Below are positions 37,350 through 44,275 of a stretch of DNA of 44,275 bases, one piece after another. The translations under genes were made by a program, and so were the position numbers. Each line of letters begins with the position of its first letter. The stretch's first letter is position 1. Origin of the DNA: Oscillospiraceae bacterium (GTDB lineage: Bacteria; Bacillota; Clostridia; Oscillospirales; Oscillospiraceae); assembly GCA_022804995.1 (NCBI GenBank), contig JAAWUC010000004.1, positions 1 through 44,275 on the forward strand, given 5' to 3'. The notes below the pieces were generated by a model. It saw only the letters and a list, made by a program, of their open reading frames with translations, searched no databases and was not told the origin of the DNA.

Positions 37350-38294
37350 TTATACCTGCCGCTCCGTCAAAAAGCGCTCCGCCGAGACGGCAGCGACCGC
37401 CCCGTCGGCGGCGGCTGTGACCACCTGCCGCACGGACTTCACCCGGATATCCCCGGCGGCGAACACCCCGGGGACGGCGGTGGACATGTCCTCGCCGGTG
37501 GGGATATAGCCGTTCTCCAGGGGCAGGGACTCCGTGAAGAGCCCGGTGCTGGGCAGGTGGCCCGTGAAGCCGAAGAGCCCCATCAGGCCGTCCGCGGGGG
37601 AGGCCCGGAAGACCGTCTCCTCCCCGGTTTTGACGTGCCGGACCGTGACGGCCTGGAGGGCCCCGTCCCCCTCCGCCTTTGCCACCACGCTGTCCCAGAG
37701 GAAGGAGATTTTCTCATTGGCGAAGGCCCGCTCCTGGAGGCCCCGGGAGGCCCGCAGACGGTCCCGGCGGTGGACGATGGTTACATGGCGGGCGAAGCGG
37801 GTGAGGAAGATGGCCTCCTCCACGGCGCTGTCCCCGCCGCCGGCCACGAATACCTCCAGATCCCGGAAGAAGGCCCCGTCGCAGGTGGCGCAGTAGGAGA
37901 TCCCCGCCCCGACGAACCGCGCCTCATTCTCGCAGCCAATGGGCCGGGGGGCCGCTCCGGCGGCGATGATGAGGCTCCGGCCCCGATAGGCCTCCTTCTC
38001 CCCCTCCAGAACCTTCACCTCCCCGGCAATGTCCGCGGCGCGGATGGCGTCGGCGATCATGGAGGCCCCCAGCCGCCGGGCCTGCTCCGCCATCCGCTCC
38101 GAGAGGGTCAGCCCCGACTCCCCCTCCGGCAGCTGCCCGGGGTAATTCTCCAGCTCCGCCGTCAGGGCGATCTGCCCGCCGGACTGCCCCTTCTCAATAA
38201 TAAGCGTGTCCAGCCGGCTCCTGCCGGCGTATATCCCCGCCGAGAGCCCCGCAGGGCCTCCGCCTAAGATCAAAACGTCGTAGATGTGCTCCAT
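37350..38294 (-). CDS. trxB: Thioredoxin reductase
   Basis: A 314-residue flavoprotein, the standard length. FAD-binding GGGPAGLSAGIYAGR at 11-25, GGQIALTAELENYPG, redox-active C135/C138 in YCATCDGAFF, the second dinucleotide fold GGGDSAVEEA (about 151-160) followed by VHRRDRLRAS (basic residues favouring NADPH), and the C-terminal GVFAAGDIRVKSVRQVVTAA. It reduces thioredoxin or a glutaredoxin-like partner. It begins 15 bases after GH20 and AAAGGAG precedes its ATG, so it is in that operon. Confidence 0.93.
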   Translation of the reverse strand: MEHIYDVLILGGGPAGLSAGIYAGRSRLDTLIIEKGQSGGQIALTAELENYPGQLPEGESGLTLSERMAEQARRLGASMIADAIRAADIAGEVKVLEGEKEAYRGRSLIIAAGAAPRPIGCENEARFVGAGISYCATCDGAFFRDLEVFVAGGGDSAVEEAIFLTRFARHVTIVHRRDRLRASRGLQERAFANEKISFLWDSVVAKAEGDGALQAVTVRHVKTGEETVFRASPADGLMGLFGFTGHLPSTGLFTESLPLENGYIPTGEDMSTAVPGVFAAGDIRVKSVRQVVTAAADGAVAAVSAERFLTERQV

Positions 38295-38309
38295 CGTATT
38301 TTGCTCCTT

Positions 38310-39776
38310 TCACAGTATGGTTCTGGCCCCGAACCGGGTCATGAACCGCCAGGCCATGGGCAGGCCGGGCCAGCCCGGGTCCCCGTTCTCCCTGCGGAAG
38401 GTCCGCAGGTACGCCGCCGCCGTCCGCCGGGCCTCGGGACCGGCGGGGTCCCAGTCCGTCCGGGGCGTCCACCCGGGCCGCTCCTCCAGCCGGGCAAGAA
38501 AATCCCTGTAGTCCGGCCCGCCTGTCCAGGCCGCCTCCGCCAGCGCCGCCAGCCGGGGAAAAAGCCGCGCCAGCAGCGTCTGCTCGTCCCCCACCCGCTC
38601 TGTCCACAAGCACGCCTCCAGCCCCAGCAGACCGCTCTCCGCCGCCGGGGCGCAGCGGTACACCCGCTCCAGGGGCAGCAGGGCGTGGGGGTAGTCCAGG
38701 TACAGGTCGAAGAGGTCCGAGTAGATCCACGCTCCGCCCCGGCGGATGTGGGCGGCGGTCTGCCGGTGAAGGCGGGGGGTCCAGCTCTGGACAGCCGCCC
38801 CCTCCGGCGCCGGTCCGCCCCGGAGGGCGTCGTTCCAGCAGATGGCCTGCTTTCCCAGCCGCCGGACCATGTCCGATACCCGGGCCGTAAAGTACCGCTC
38901 CAGCTCCGCCGGGCTTTTCAGCCCCTCCACCTCCATTTTCCGCCGGCAGCGGGGGCAGCGGCTCCACCAGCCGTCCCGGACCTCGTCGCCTCCGATGTGG
39001 ATCCGAGGGCCGGGGAAGAGCTCCCGTACCTCCTCCAGCAGAGACGCCAGGAAATCGTAGGTCTCCTCCCGCCCGGCGCACAGAACCGCGTCGAAGATGC
39101 CGCCGCCGGCCTCCCGTTCCGCCCGCCGCCCGGGGCAGGCCAGGTCCGGCCGGACCGCCAGCAGGGCGGAGGCGTGGCCCGGGAGGTCGATCTCCGGCAC
39201 AACCTCCACCCCCCGGACCTGGGCAAAGGCCGTCAGCTCCCGGATTCCGGCCCGGGTGTAACGCGCCCCGTCCCCCGCCGGAACAAGGGCGCTCTCCAGC
39301 CGCCAGCCCTGGTCGTCGGTCAGATGCCAGTGGAATACGTTCAGCTTCAGCCGGGCCAGCTCCTCCACCACCCGCTTGAGCACCTGGAGGGGGAAAAACT
39401 GCCGGGCGCAGTCCAGACACAGCCCCCGGTGGGAAAACCGGGGCCGGTCCTCTATCCGGCGGCAGGGGATCGCGCCCCCCGGCTCTGCCAGATCGGACAG
39501 GGTGGTCAGGGCCCAGACCGCCCCCCGCTCCTCCGACGCCTCCACCGCCACCCCCTCCGGCCTCACCGTCAGGCGGAAGGCCTCGGCGGGGAGGCCAGGG
39601 TCCCGCCGGAGGACCAGCCAGGGATCTCCGCCGCCCTCCGGCAGGCCGGTCCGATCCCGGAAGGCGGTTAAGCACCAGGGGGCAAAGCCCCCCGTATCCG
39701 CCGCCAGCGAACCGGGCAGGCGAAAGATGCCCGCGAGCCGGATGTCGGGCCCGTTGGGCCTCGGGATAAGCGCCAT
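38310..39776 (-). CDS. GH20 beta-N-acetylhexosaminidase
   Basis: A 488-residue protein with no signal peptide. Residues about 50-110 form the GH20b-like N-terminal domain; the TIM barrel begins at RPRFSHRGLCLDCARQFFPL (111-130), with NVFHWHLTDDQGWRLE (146-161) and the catalytic pair D264-E265 in HIGGDEV. Trp-rich sugar-site segments follow (AAVQSWTP; LEACLWTERV). It removes terminal GlcNAc or GalNAc residues, with the substrate N-acetyl group as nucleophile. Absence of an export signal suggests action on imported fragments such as muropeptides or host glycan pieces. It heads the GH20-trxB-ldh unit. Confidence 0.92.
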   Translation of the reverse strand: MALIPRPNGPDIRLAGIFRLPGSLAADTGGFAPWCLTAFRDRTGLPEGGGDPWLVLRRDPGLPAEAFRLTVRPEGVAVEASEERGAVWALTTLSDLAEPGGAIPCRRIEDRPRFSHRGLCLDCARQFFPLQVLKRVVEELARLKLNVFHWHLTDDQGWRLESALVPAGDGARYTRAGIRELTAFAQVRGVEVVPEIDLPGHASALLAVRPDLACPGRRAEREAGGGIFDAVLCAGREETYDFLASLLEEVRELFPGPRIHIGGDEVRDGWWSRCPRCRRKMEVEGLKSPAELERYFTARVSDMVRRLGKQAICWNDALRGGPAPEGAAVQSWTPRLHRQTAAHIRRGGAWIYSDLFDLYLDYPHALLPLERVYRCAPAAESGLLGLEACLWTERVGDEQTLLARLFPRLAALAEAAWTGGPDYRDFLARLEERPGWTPRTDWDPAGPEARRTAAAYLRTFRRENGDPGWPGLPMAWRFMTRFGARTIL

Positions 39777-39808
39777 GACAGGCCCCCTTTCTTCTGCAGC
39801 TTTTTTCT

Positions 39809-39838
39809 ATTGTAGCACATTTTGGAGGGATGATGCAA
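39809..39838 (-). promoter_or_regulatory. Promoter of the GH20-trxB unit
   Basis: Reverse strand: TTGCAT (39838-39833), 18 bases, TACAAT (39814-39809), 32 bases before the GH20 start. Confidence 0.65.
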
Positions 39839-39902
39839 GTCCGGCACAGGTTTGCGGCAAGCTGCGATCCCTAGATTCTGTGCAAAAGCGCCAAAAATAT
39901 CC

Positions 39903-39931
39903 TTGCAAATTCCGGCGCTGTCTGCTATACT
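39903..39931 (+). promoter_or_regulatory. Promoter of the riboswitch-guaD transcript
   Basis: TTGCAA (39903-39908), 17 bases, TATACT (39926-39931), so transcription should begin just before the aptamer. Confidence 0.75.
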
Positions 39932-39947
39932 GTGAATAAAAAGCAGC

Positions 39948-40020
39948 AGCGCTCATATAATTCCGCGGAGATGGCGCGGAAGTTTCTACGGGGCCGCCGA
40001 ACGGCCCTGCTATGGGTGTT
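39948..40020 (+). ncRNA. Purine riboswitch aptamer, guanine class
   Basis: P1 is AGCGCTCAT (39948-39956) with ATGGGTGTT (40012-40020). P2 is TTCCGCG / CGCGGAA (39961-39981) with the 7-base loop GAGATGG. J2/3 is the invariant GTTTCTAC (39982-39989). P3 is GGGGCCG / CGGCCCT (39990-40008). The junction J3/1 reads GCTATGGG. The base that pairs with the ligand (position 74 of the xpt numbering) is C at 40010, which specifies guanine or hypoxanthine; adenine switches have U. The core matches the Bacillus xpt switch nearly base for base. It controls guanine deaminase. Confidence 0.93.
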
Positions 40021-40059
40021 CCAGGCCGGCCCAACCGGGGCGGTCCGGGGCGCTTTTTT
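40016..40059 (+). terminator. Riboswitch expression platform terminator
   Basis: GTGTTCCAGGCCGGCCC (40016-40032) pairs with 40037-40053 with two mismatches, loop AACC, then six Ts (40054-40059). The first five bases of the stem belong to P1, so full P1 and full terminator are mutually exclusive. Confidence 0.75.
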
Positions 40060-40097
40060 CATGCCGTAAAGCCCGAGAAGAGAAAGGAGAACGCATC

Positions 40098-41351
40098 ATG
40101 ACAACGATTTTACGGGGAAATATTCTGCACACACCCGCCTTCGGCCAGCTGGAGGCCGTGCCGGAGGGCTACCTGGTTCTGGAAGAGGGGACAGTAGAGG
40201 GCGTCTTTGACAAGCTGCCGGAGCGGTACGCGGCCTGCCCGGTAACGGACTACGGCGGGGCCCTCATCCTGCCCTCCTTCGCCGACATGCACCTCCACGC
40301 CCCCCAGTACGCCATGATGGGCATGGGCATGGATCTGCCCCTGCTGGAGTGGCTGGACGCCTATACCTTCCGCACGGAGGCCAGGTACGCGGACCCGGAT
40401 TTCGCCCGGACGGTCTACCGCCAGCTGGCCCGGGATCTCATCTCCTGGGGCACCACCCGGGTGGTGATGTTCGCCTCCCGGCATACCGACGCGACCCTGA
40501 TCCTCATGGAGGAGCTGGAGCGGGCCGGGGTTACGGGCCTTGTGGGAAAGGTGAACATGGACCGCAACGGAGGCTCCGCCCAGGAAACCACCGAGGAGTC
40601 CATCCGGGAGACCATCCGCTGGCTGGAGGGCTGCAATTTCGAGCATATCAAGCCCATCATCACCCCCCGCTTCACCCCCTCCTGTACCGACGGGCTGATG
40701 GAGGAGCTGGGGAGGATCGCCCGGGAGCGGGATCTGCCGGTCCAGTCCCATCTGTCAGAAAACACCGGTGAGATCGCCTGGGTAAAGGAGCTCCACCCGG
40801 ACTGCCGGCAGTACTGGGAAACCTACGATAAATACGGCCTGTGGAAGGAGGACACCCTCATGGCCCACTGCGTCCACAGCGACGAGCGGGAGCAGGAGGC
40901 GATGAAGCGGGCCGGGGTGTGGGCGGTCCACTGCGCGGCGTCCAACTGGAATCTGTGCAGCGGCACGGCCCCGGTGCGGGAGATGCTGGACCGGGGGCTC
41001 CATGTGGCCCTGGGCAGCGACGTGGCCGGGGGTGAAACACTCTCCATGGCCCAGATGACCGCCATGACTATCCGGGCGTCCAAGGTCAAGCAGATCGAAA
41101 CCGGGGCGGCGTTCCTGACAGTGCCCGAGGCGCTGTACTTAGCCACTGCCGCCGGACAGCGGTACTTCGGTGTAAAGTGCGGCTTCCAGCCGGGGGATAA
41201 GCTCCACGCCATTGTGGTGGACGACAGCGATATGCCCGCCGCCGCCAAGGAGCTGAGCCTGCTGGAGCGGACGGAGAGAATGATTTACAACATGGAGCGC
41301 AAAAATATCAGAGCGGTGTACAGCGAGGGGCGTCTGGTCCACCGGGCATAA
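40098..41351 (+). CDS. guaD: Guanine deaminase
   Basis: A 417-residue amidohydrolase. Zinc ligands H65 and H67 in SFADMHLHAPQYAMMGMGMD, which is the guanine deaminase form of the motif (HLHAPQY). Later come VQSHLSENTGEIAWV (zinc His and Glu), MAHCVHSDEREQEAM, HCAASNWNL and the final Asp in LGSDVAGG. It turns guanine into xanthine and ammonia. AAAGGAGAACGCATC precedes the ATG. A guanine riboswitch controls it, and xdhABC lies 9 kb away in the window, so the pair would give guanine to urate. A permease for guanine was not seen. Confidence 0.94.
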   Translation: MTTILRGNILHTPAFGQLEAVPEGYLVLEEGTVEGVFDKLPERYAACPVTDYGGALILPSFADMHLHAPQYAMMGMGMDLPLLEWLDAYTFRTEARYADPDFARTVYRQLARDLISWGTTRVVMFASRHTDATLILMEELERAGVTGLVGKVNMDRNGGSAQETTEESIRETIRWLEGCNFEHIKPIITPRFTPSCTDGLMEELGRIARERDLPVQSHLSENTGEIAWVKELHPDCRQYWETYDKYGLWKEDTLMAHCVHSDEREQEAMKRAGVWAVHCAASNWNLCSGTAPVREMLDRGLHVALGSDVAGGETLSMAQMTAMTIRASKVKQIETGAAFLTVPEALYLATAAGQRYFGVKCGFQPGDKLHAIVVDDSDMPAAAKELSLLERTERMIYNMERKNIRAVYSEGRLVHRA

Positions 41352-41380
41352 TTGACAAAGCAAGGAAAGCTGGATATAAT
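41352..41380 (+). promoter_or_regulatory. Consensus promoter of the Dabb gene pair
   Basis: TTGACA (41352-41357), 17 bases, TATAAT (41375-41380): full sigma-A consensus, beginning at the base after the guaD stop codon. Confidence 0.85.
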
Positions 41381-41389
41381 AACACAGAA

Positions 41390-41448
41390 GCGAAACGCAG
41401 TTTCGCGCAAACGTTCTTTTTGATTCTTTTTCTTGCAAGAAAAAGAAT
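41390..41448 (+). repeat. Double-hairpin leader of the Dabb gene
   Basis: GCGAAAC / GTTTCGC (41390-41406, loop GCA) is followed by a perfect 26-bp palindrome at 41423-41448 centred on CTTGCAAG (ATTCTTTTTCTTG and its complement). The two are joined by GCAAACGTTCTTTTTG. I recall very similar tandem hairpins before unrelated genes in other Oscillospiraceae, which suggests a dispersed repeat in 5' UTRs. Confidence 0.65.
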
Positions 41449-41471
41449 GAACAACCAAAAGGAGAAGCTGT

Positions 41472-41753
41472 ATGATTAAGCACATTGTCATGTGGAAATT
41501 CAAGCCCGGCACGGAAAAGGAGATGCACCAGTTCCTGGACGGACTGCGGGGGCTGTACGGCGTCATCCCCCAGATCAAGGAGCAGGAGGTGGGCGTCAAC
41601 CGCGCGCCCGGCAACTACGACGCGGTGCTTATCTCCCTGTTCGACAACATGGAGTCGCTGGAGGCTTACAAGAACGATCCCCGGCACGTGGCTGTGGCCG
41701 GGCTGTGCAAGGCTATCCGGGAGGATCGGGTTGCCGTGGACTTCGAGGTCTGA
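41472..41753 (+). CDS. Dabb (stress-responsive A/B barrel) protein
   Basis: A 93-residue protein. MIKHIVMWKFKPGTEKE, then LYGVIPQIKEQEVGVN, YDAVLISLFDNMESLEAYKN and DPRHVAVAGLCKAIREDRVA VDFEV are the strands and helices of a single Dabb domain. Such proteins form dimeric alpha/beta barrels; known members range from stress proteins to cyclases, so function is open. AAGGAGAAGCTGT precedes the ATG. Its stop overlaps the next start (TGATG), so the two are translated together. Confidence 0.9.
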   Translation: MIKHIVMWKFKPGTEKEMHQFLDGLRGLYGVIPQIKEQEVGVNRAPGNYDAVLISLFDNMESLEAYKNDPRHVAVAGLCKAIREDRVAVDFEV

Positions 41754-42826
41754 TGGCGGCGCGGCTGGACTGCTTCGGCCTGAGCGAGCTGACCGCCAAG
41801 CCGGAGGACGCCTTCCGCCTGGCCAGCCTGGCTATGGCCGAGGGAACCAGAATCCCCGGCTACCGGGGGGACTACAGCCGGATGCGGATCGGAGACGCGG
41901 AGGTGATCTTCCGCTCCATGGGGGACCCCGCCACCGGAGAAGAAGAGCTGCTGGGCATGGATACCCACGGGGCCACACACTGCGTCTGGAGCTGTACCGT
42001 GGTCAAGGACCTGACCCCGGCGGAGGCGGACCCCATGAGCCGCCGCGTGCTGGTCCGGACCACCGGGGAGGACCGGGCGGTGGTCGATCTGGTCTGCCCG
42101 GAGGTCCTGCCCGACATCCGGGAGGGTGACTCCCTGCGCCTGGGGATGACCGGCTTCCCCCTGCGGGTGTGCTACGAGACAGAGGGGGAGAGCTCCGGCG
42201 TGGTGGAGGCCCAGGAGGACACCGTCCTCCTCCAGGGCACGGTCAAGGACGCCAAGGTAGGGGAAACTTACCTAGGTATGGAGCCTCTGACCAAATTCCT
42301 CAGCGTCACCGTCACCACCCGGATGGGGGATGTGGAGCTGTGCCACCCCATGGAGCTGGTGGCGGAGAGCGAACGGGACAGCGTAAAGCCCGGGGCGGTG
42401 GTGTCCGCCTACTGCACCCTCTCCGGGGACTGCGCCGTGGGGGAGTACGCCGGGGGAGTGGTCTTTGACGAGGACCGGGACTTCGCGGCCCTGACGGCCT
42501 TCTTCCGGCGAGGAGGGGCGCAGCGGCTGCTGCCTCTGCTCCGCAGCGACTGCGCCTGCACCTTCCTGGAGAACCGGCAGGAGGGGGCGGCAAACGCCCT
42601 GACCCTGCTGGAGCTGGTCCGGGAGGATTTGGCGGACGCCGGACTGTGCGCCTGTGCCGCCGGGAGGCTCACCAGTGAGGGGAACCGGGGCCGGAGATGC
42701 CTGCTGCTGGGGGACGGGGAGGGGAACTACGCATTCCTGGTCCTGCTGGAGCTGGACAGCCTGGGCCGGGTCCGGGCACTGACAATCACCAACGATCCCC
42801 GCTATGACTTTGAGCCGGAAGCGTGA
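41753..42826 (+). CDS. Unknown protein coupled to the Dabb gene
   Basis: A 357-residue soluble protein that I do not recognise. No signal peptide or membrane helix. The first third (RLDCFGLSELTAKPEDAFRL; EVIFRSMGDPATGEEELLGM; THGATHCVWSCTVVKDLTPA) is rich in strands. A middle segment (VVEAQEDTVLLQGTVKDAKV; YLGMEPLTKFLSVTVTTRMG) looks like an OB-like or barrel domain. The C-terminal part (ALTLLELVREDLADAGLCAC; YAFLVLLELDSLGRVRALTI) is alpha/beta. Start is ATG 41753, which uses the Dabb stop (TGATG), so it is coupled and probably works with it. A strong terminator follows. Confidence 0.8.
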   Translation: MAARLDCFGLSELTAKPEDAFRLASLAMAEGTRIPGYRGDYSRMRIGDAEVIFRSMGDPATGEEELLGMDTHGATHCVWSCTVVKDLTPAEADPMSRRVLVRTTGEDRAVVDLVCPEVLPDIREGDSLRLGMTGFPLRVCYETEGESSGVVEAQEDTVLLQGTVKDAKVGETYLGMEPLTKFLSVTVTTRMGDVELCHPMELVAESERDSVKPGAVVSAYCTLSGDCAVGEYAGGVVFDEDRDFAALTAFFRRGGAQRLLPLLRSDCACTFLENRQEGAANALTLLELVREDLADAGLCACAAGRLTSEGNRGRRCLLLGDGEGNYAFLVLLELDSLGRVRALTITNDPRYDFEPEA

Positions 42827-42828
42827 AC

Positions 42829-42866
42829 AAGACCGCCCCGCGTCGTCTGACGCTGGGCGGTCTTTT
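42829..42866 (+). terminator. Terminator of the Dabb operon
   Basis: AAGACCGCCC / GGGCGGTCTT with an inner GCGTC/GACGC pair, then TTTT, right after the stop codon. Confidence 0.9.
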
Positions 42867-42883
42867 CAGCGGATAACATGGAA

Positions 42884-43975
42884 TCAGTCGTTCCGGTCGG
42901 CGTCCATCTCCAGAATAGTCCCGGTGGCGGCGTCGATCTCAAAATCGTACTCCATAGTGTTGTAGACAATCTCCACCTCGTAAACCGGCCTGCCATTCTC
43001 CGTGTCGGTCTTGCATTTGACCACATGGGAGGCGTTCGCGCCGGGGACCTTCCCCAGAGCGATCTCCTGGGCCTTCTCCCGGGTAATGATAGTGGTGAGG
43101 GGCTTGCCGTCAGAGTCGGTGAAGGAGGGCATATGCTCGGCGTCGTAGTCGAACTCCAGAATCTCGCCGGTCTTGGCGTCAATCTCGTAGTCGTACTCTT
43201 TTCCGCCGGCAGTGTAGAACTCAATCTCATAGATCTGCCGCCCGTCGTCCCAGCCCAGCTCCTGCTCTACAAAGAAGGCGCCGCCGGCCGCCACCCCGGC
43301 ATGCTCAAGGGCTTTGGCCTTGGCGTCCTCCAGGGAGATAAGCCCGGCAGGAGCGGGAGCGGAGGGGGCCGTCCCGGTCCCGGTTCCGCCAGAGAAGCTG
43401 TCCGCATCCGTGACCAGTCCGCCGGAGAGGGTCACGGTGCCGGCGCCGCCGTCCCAGGCCACAGTCTTGCCCATCAGCTCACCGACAGCCCGGACAGGCA
43501 GATAGGTGGAGCCGCTGTAGAGCAGGGGATAGACAGTTTTGCCGTTGGCGTCGGCAAAGGTCCTGGTGACGCCGTCCACGACAACAGTGAAGTCGTCCCG
43601 GATCTCCGCCGCGACATCCGCAGCCCTAGCAGCGGTATCGGGGGCGCCCGCGGTGGAGGCGGCGGTGCGGCTGCCGGAGAGGGTCACAGTTTTGGTGGTC
43701 TGGTTCCAGTCCACATTCTTGCCCATCAGCTCGCCGATGGCTCGGACGGGGAGGTAGGTGGTGCCGTCATAGAGAATGGGGTGGACCTCCTGACCGGAGG
43801 CGTTGTAGAAGTCCCGGGCGCTGCCGTCGATGACGATGGACATATCTGGACGCAGCCGGGCGGAGACGGTGGAAGCCGCCTTGGCACAGCCGGAGAGGCC
43901 CGCAAGAGCCAGCACAAAGCACAGTAGGGGCAGAGCGAAGCGGGAAGCGGCTTTCCTCGGAAAAAACATACGCAT
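42884..43975 (-). CDS. Lipoprotein with two copper-amine-oxidase-like and two PepSY domains
   Basis: A 363-residue protein. Lipobox LSGC with C30 after a basic, hydrophobic signal (FALPLLCFVLALAGLSGCAK). Two stalk-type modules follow: IVIDGSARDFYNASGQEVHP with TTYLPVRAIGELMGKNVDWN, and VVVDGVTRTFADANGKTVYP with STYLPVRAVGELMGKTVAWD. Two PepSY domains close it: ISLEDAKAKALEHAGV...YEIEFYTAGGKEYDYEIDAK and ITREKAQEIALGKVPG...YEVEIVYNTMEYDFEIDAAT. PepSY domains are often protease inhibitors or wall-associated. The true start is ATG 43975, with AGGAGG 9 bases upstream, not the longer frame from 44068. Role at the outer face of the membrane; function not known. Confidence 0.9.
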   Translation of the reverse strand: MRMFFPRKAASRFALPLLCFVLALAGLSGCAKAASTVSARLRPDMSIVIDGSARDFYNASGQEVHPILYDGTTYLPVRAIGELMGKNVDWNQTTKTVTLSGSRTAASTAGAPDTAARAADVAAEIRDDFTVVVDGVTRTFADANGKTVYPLLYSGSTYLPVRAVGELMGKTVAWDGGAGTVTLSGGLVTDADSFSGGTGTGTAPSAPAPAGLISLEDAKAKALEHAGVAAGGAFFVEQELGWDDGRQIYEIEFYTAGGKEYDYEIDAKTGEILEFDYDAEHMPSFTDSDGKPLTTIITREKAQEIALGKVPGANASHVVKCKTDTENGRPVYEVEIVYNTMEYDFEIDAATGTILEMDADRND

Positions 43976-44054
43976 AACGGGAGCCTCCTTGTTGTTGAAA
44001 GTATGGCTTAGTATAGCAGATTTCCGTGAAATATGCAAGGGGGCCTGTCGGGGG

Positions 44055-44275
44055 TTATTGCCAGCCATTGCCGCCCAGTTCCTGTCGGGCCGCGTCGTAG
44101 TAGGCCAGATCGCACAATGTCATATAGGGCGTGATCCACAGGTTCAGCAGTCCAAAGGTGAGACTGGAGAGCAGCATCCATCCGAAAAAGCTCAGATCCA
44201 GCACAAACAGCTCCCACTTCATCCCCCGGGTCTGCTCGCAGCTCAGGCGGATGGCGTCCCCGGCGGAGAGCTCCG
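44055..44275 (-). CDS. DUF975 membrane protein, C-terminal end (cut by window)
   Basis: The reverse strand is open from the window edge to TAA at 44057-44055. It encodes ELSAGDAIRLSCEQTRGMKW, ELFVLDLSFFGWMLLSSLTF and GLLNLWITPYMTLCDLAYYD. This is the end of a DUF975 (glycerophosphoryl diester phosphodiesterase membrane domain-like) integral membrane protein; the FFGWxLLSSLTxGLLxLWxxPY pattern is characteristic. Function unknown. It lies 79 bases upstream of the lipoprotein gene and may be cotranscribed. Confidence 0.8.
   Translation of the reverse strand, partial: ELSAGDAIRLSCEQTRGMKWELFVLDLSFFGWMLLSSLTFGLLNLWITPYMTLCDLAYYDAARQELGGNGWQ

Noticed and set aside
38194-39675. Long frame on the same strand as GH20 but in another phase, and one opposite it (38286-39671)
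   Set aside because: Both are low-complexity Gly/Pro/Arg translations, while the GH20 frame carries all catalytic motifs.
1-44275. CRISPR array, prophage genes, replication origin, tRNA or rRNA
   Set aside because: I found no regularly spaced repeats, phage structural or integrase genes, DnaA-box clusters or tRNA-like folds on either strand by reading; a dedicated tRNA scan was not possible.

Overview
The window looks like chromosome from a GC-rich, low-redundancy member of the Clostridia, most probably Oscillospiraceae (Flavonifractor/Lawsonibacter-like). This is inferred from gene families, not from a marker search. Pointers are the L13-leader/rplM/rpsI block, a PdaB-type sporulation deacetylase, DUF4364 and DUF975 proteins, SLH, WG-repeat and copper-amine-oxidase-like surface modules, and Firmicute -35/-10 promoters and AGGAGG ribosome sites. 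I see no tRNA, rRNA, CRISPR array or phage structural gene.

Layout. 1-6.0 kb: a truncated WG-repeat surface protein, a DUF362 ferredoxin-like protein, a small membrane protein, a fold-back repeat, a radical SAM protein divergent from an HxlR regulator, and a PdaB-like deacetylase. 6.1-11.4 kb: a mosaic SLH surface protein, birA, a P-loop kinase and a chromate-transporter pair. 11.4-17.2 kb: a module of lower GC with a VanR/VanS-like two-component system and an ABC exporter. Each transcription unit is preceded by helically phased repeats that look like the regulator's operator, and degraded IS630 copies in opposite orientation flank the module (with IS5 and IS1182 debris on the left). 17.2-19.2 kb: a TtcA-like enzyme, then the L13 leader with rplM-rpsI. 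19.2-23.8 kb: a PH-like protein, an XRE membrane regulator, a BceRS-like two-component system with DUF4364, and a cysteine-rich protein. 23.9-27.0 kb: a GH13 glucosidase, a DacF-like carboxypeptidase and a 33-residue protein.

27.0-31.9 kb: a frameshifted SLH pseudogene, then xdhA-xdhB-xdhC (xanthine dehydrogenase) and secG. 31.9-35.1 kb: a hypothetical protein divergent from a YtrA-like gntR-ABC-permease-permease operon. 35.1-36.4 kb: an AT-rich cassette with two unknown small genes, bounded by an 80-bp direct duplication of the 3' end of ldh. 36.3-39.8 kb: GH20 hexosaminidase, thioredoxin reductase and lactate dehydrogenase, probably one operon. 39.8-42.9 kb: a guanine-class purine riboswitch ahead of guanine deaminase, then a Dabb protein translationally coupled to an unknown protein. 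42.9-44.3 kb: a PepSY lipoprotein and the end of a DUF975 membrane protein.

Genes that work together: guanine deaminase makes xanthine, the substrate of XdhABC, so the window holds guanine-to-urate catabolism with a guanine sensor on the first enzyme. The most unusual items are the VanRS-like/ABC island with its predicted operators, the riboswitch-controlled deaminase, and the small-gene cassette at the end of ldh.
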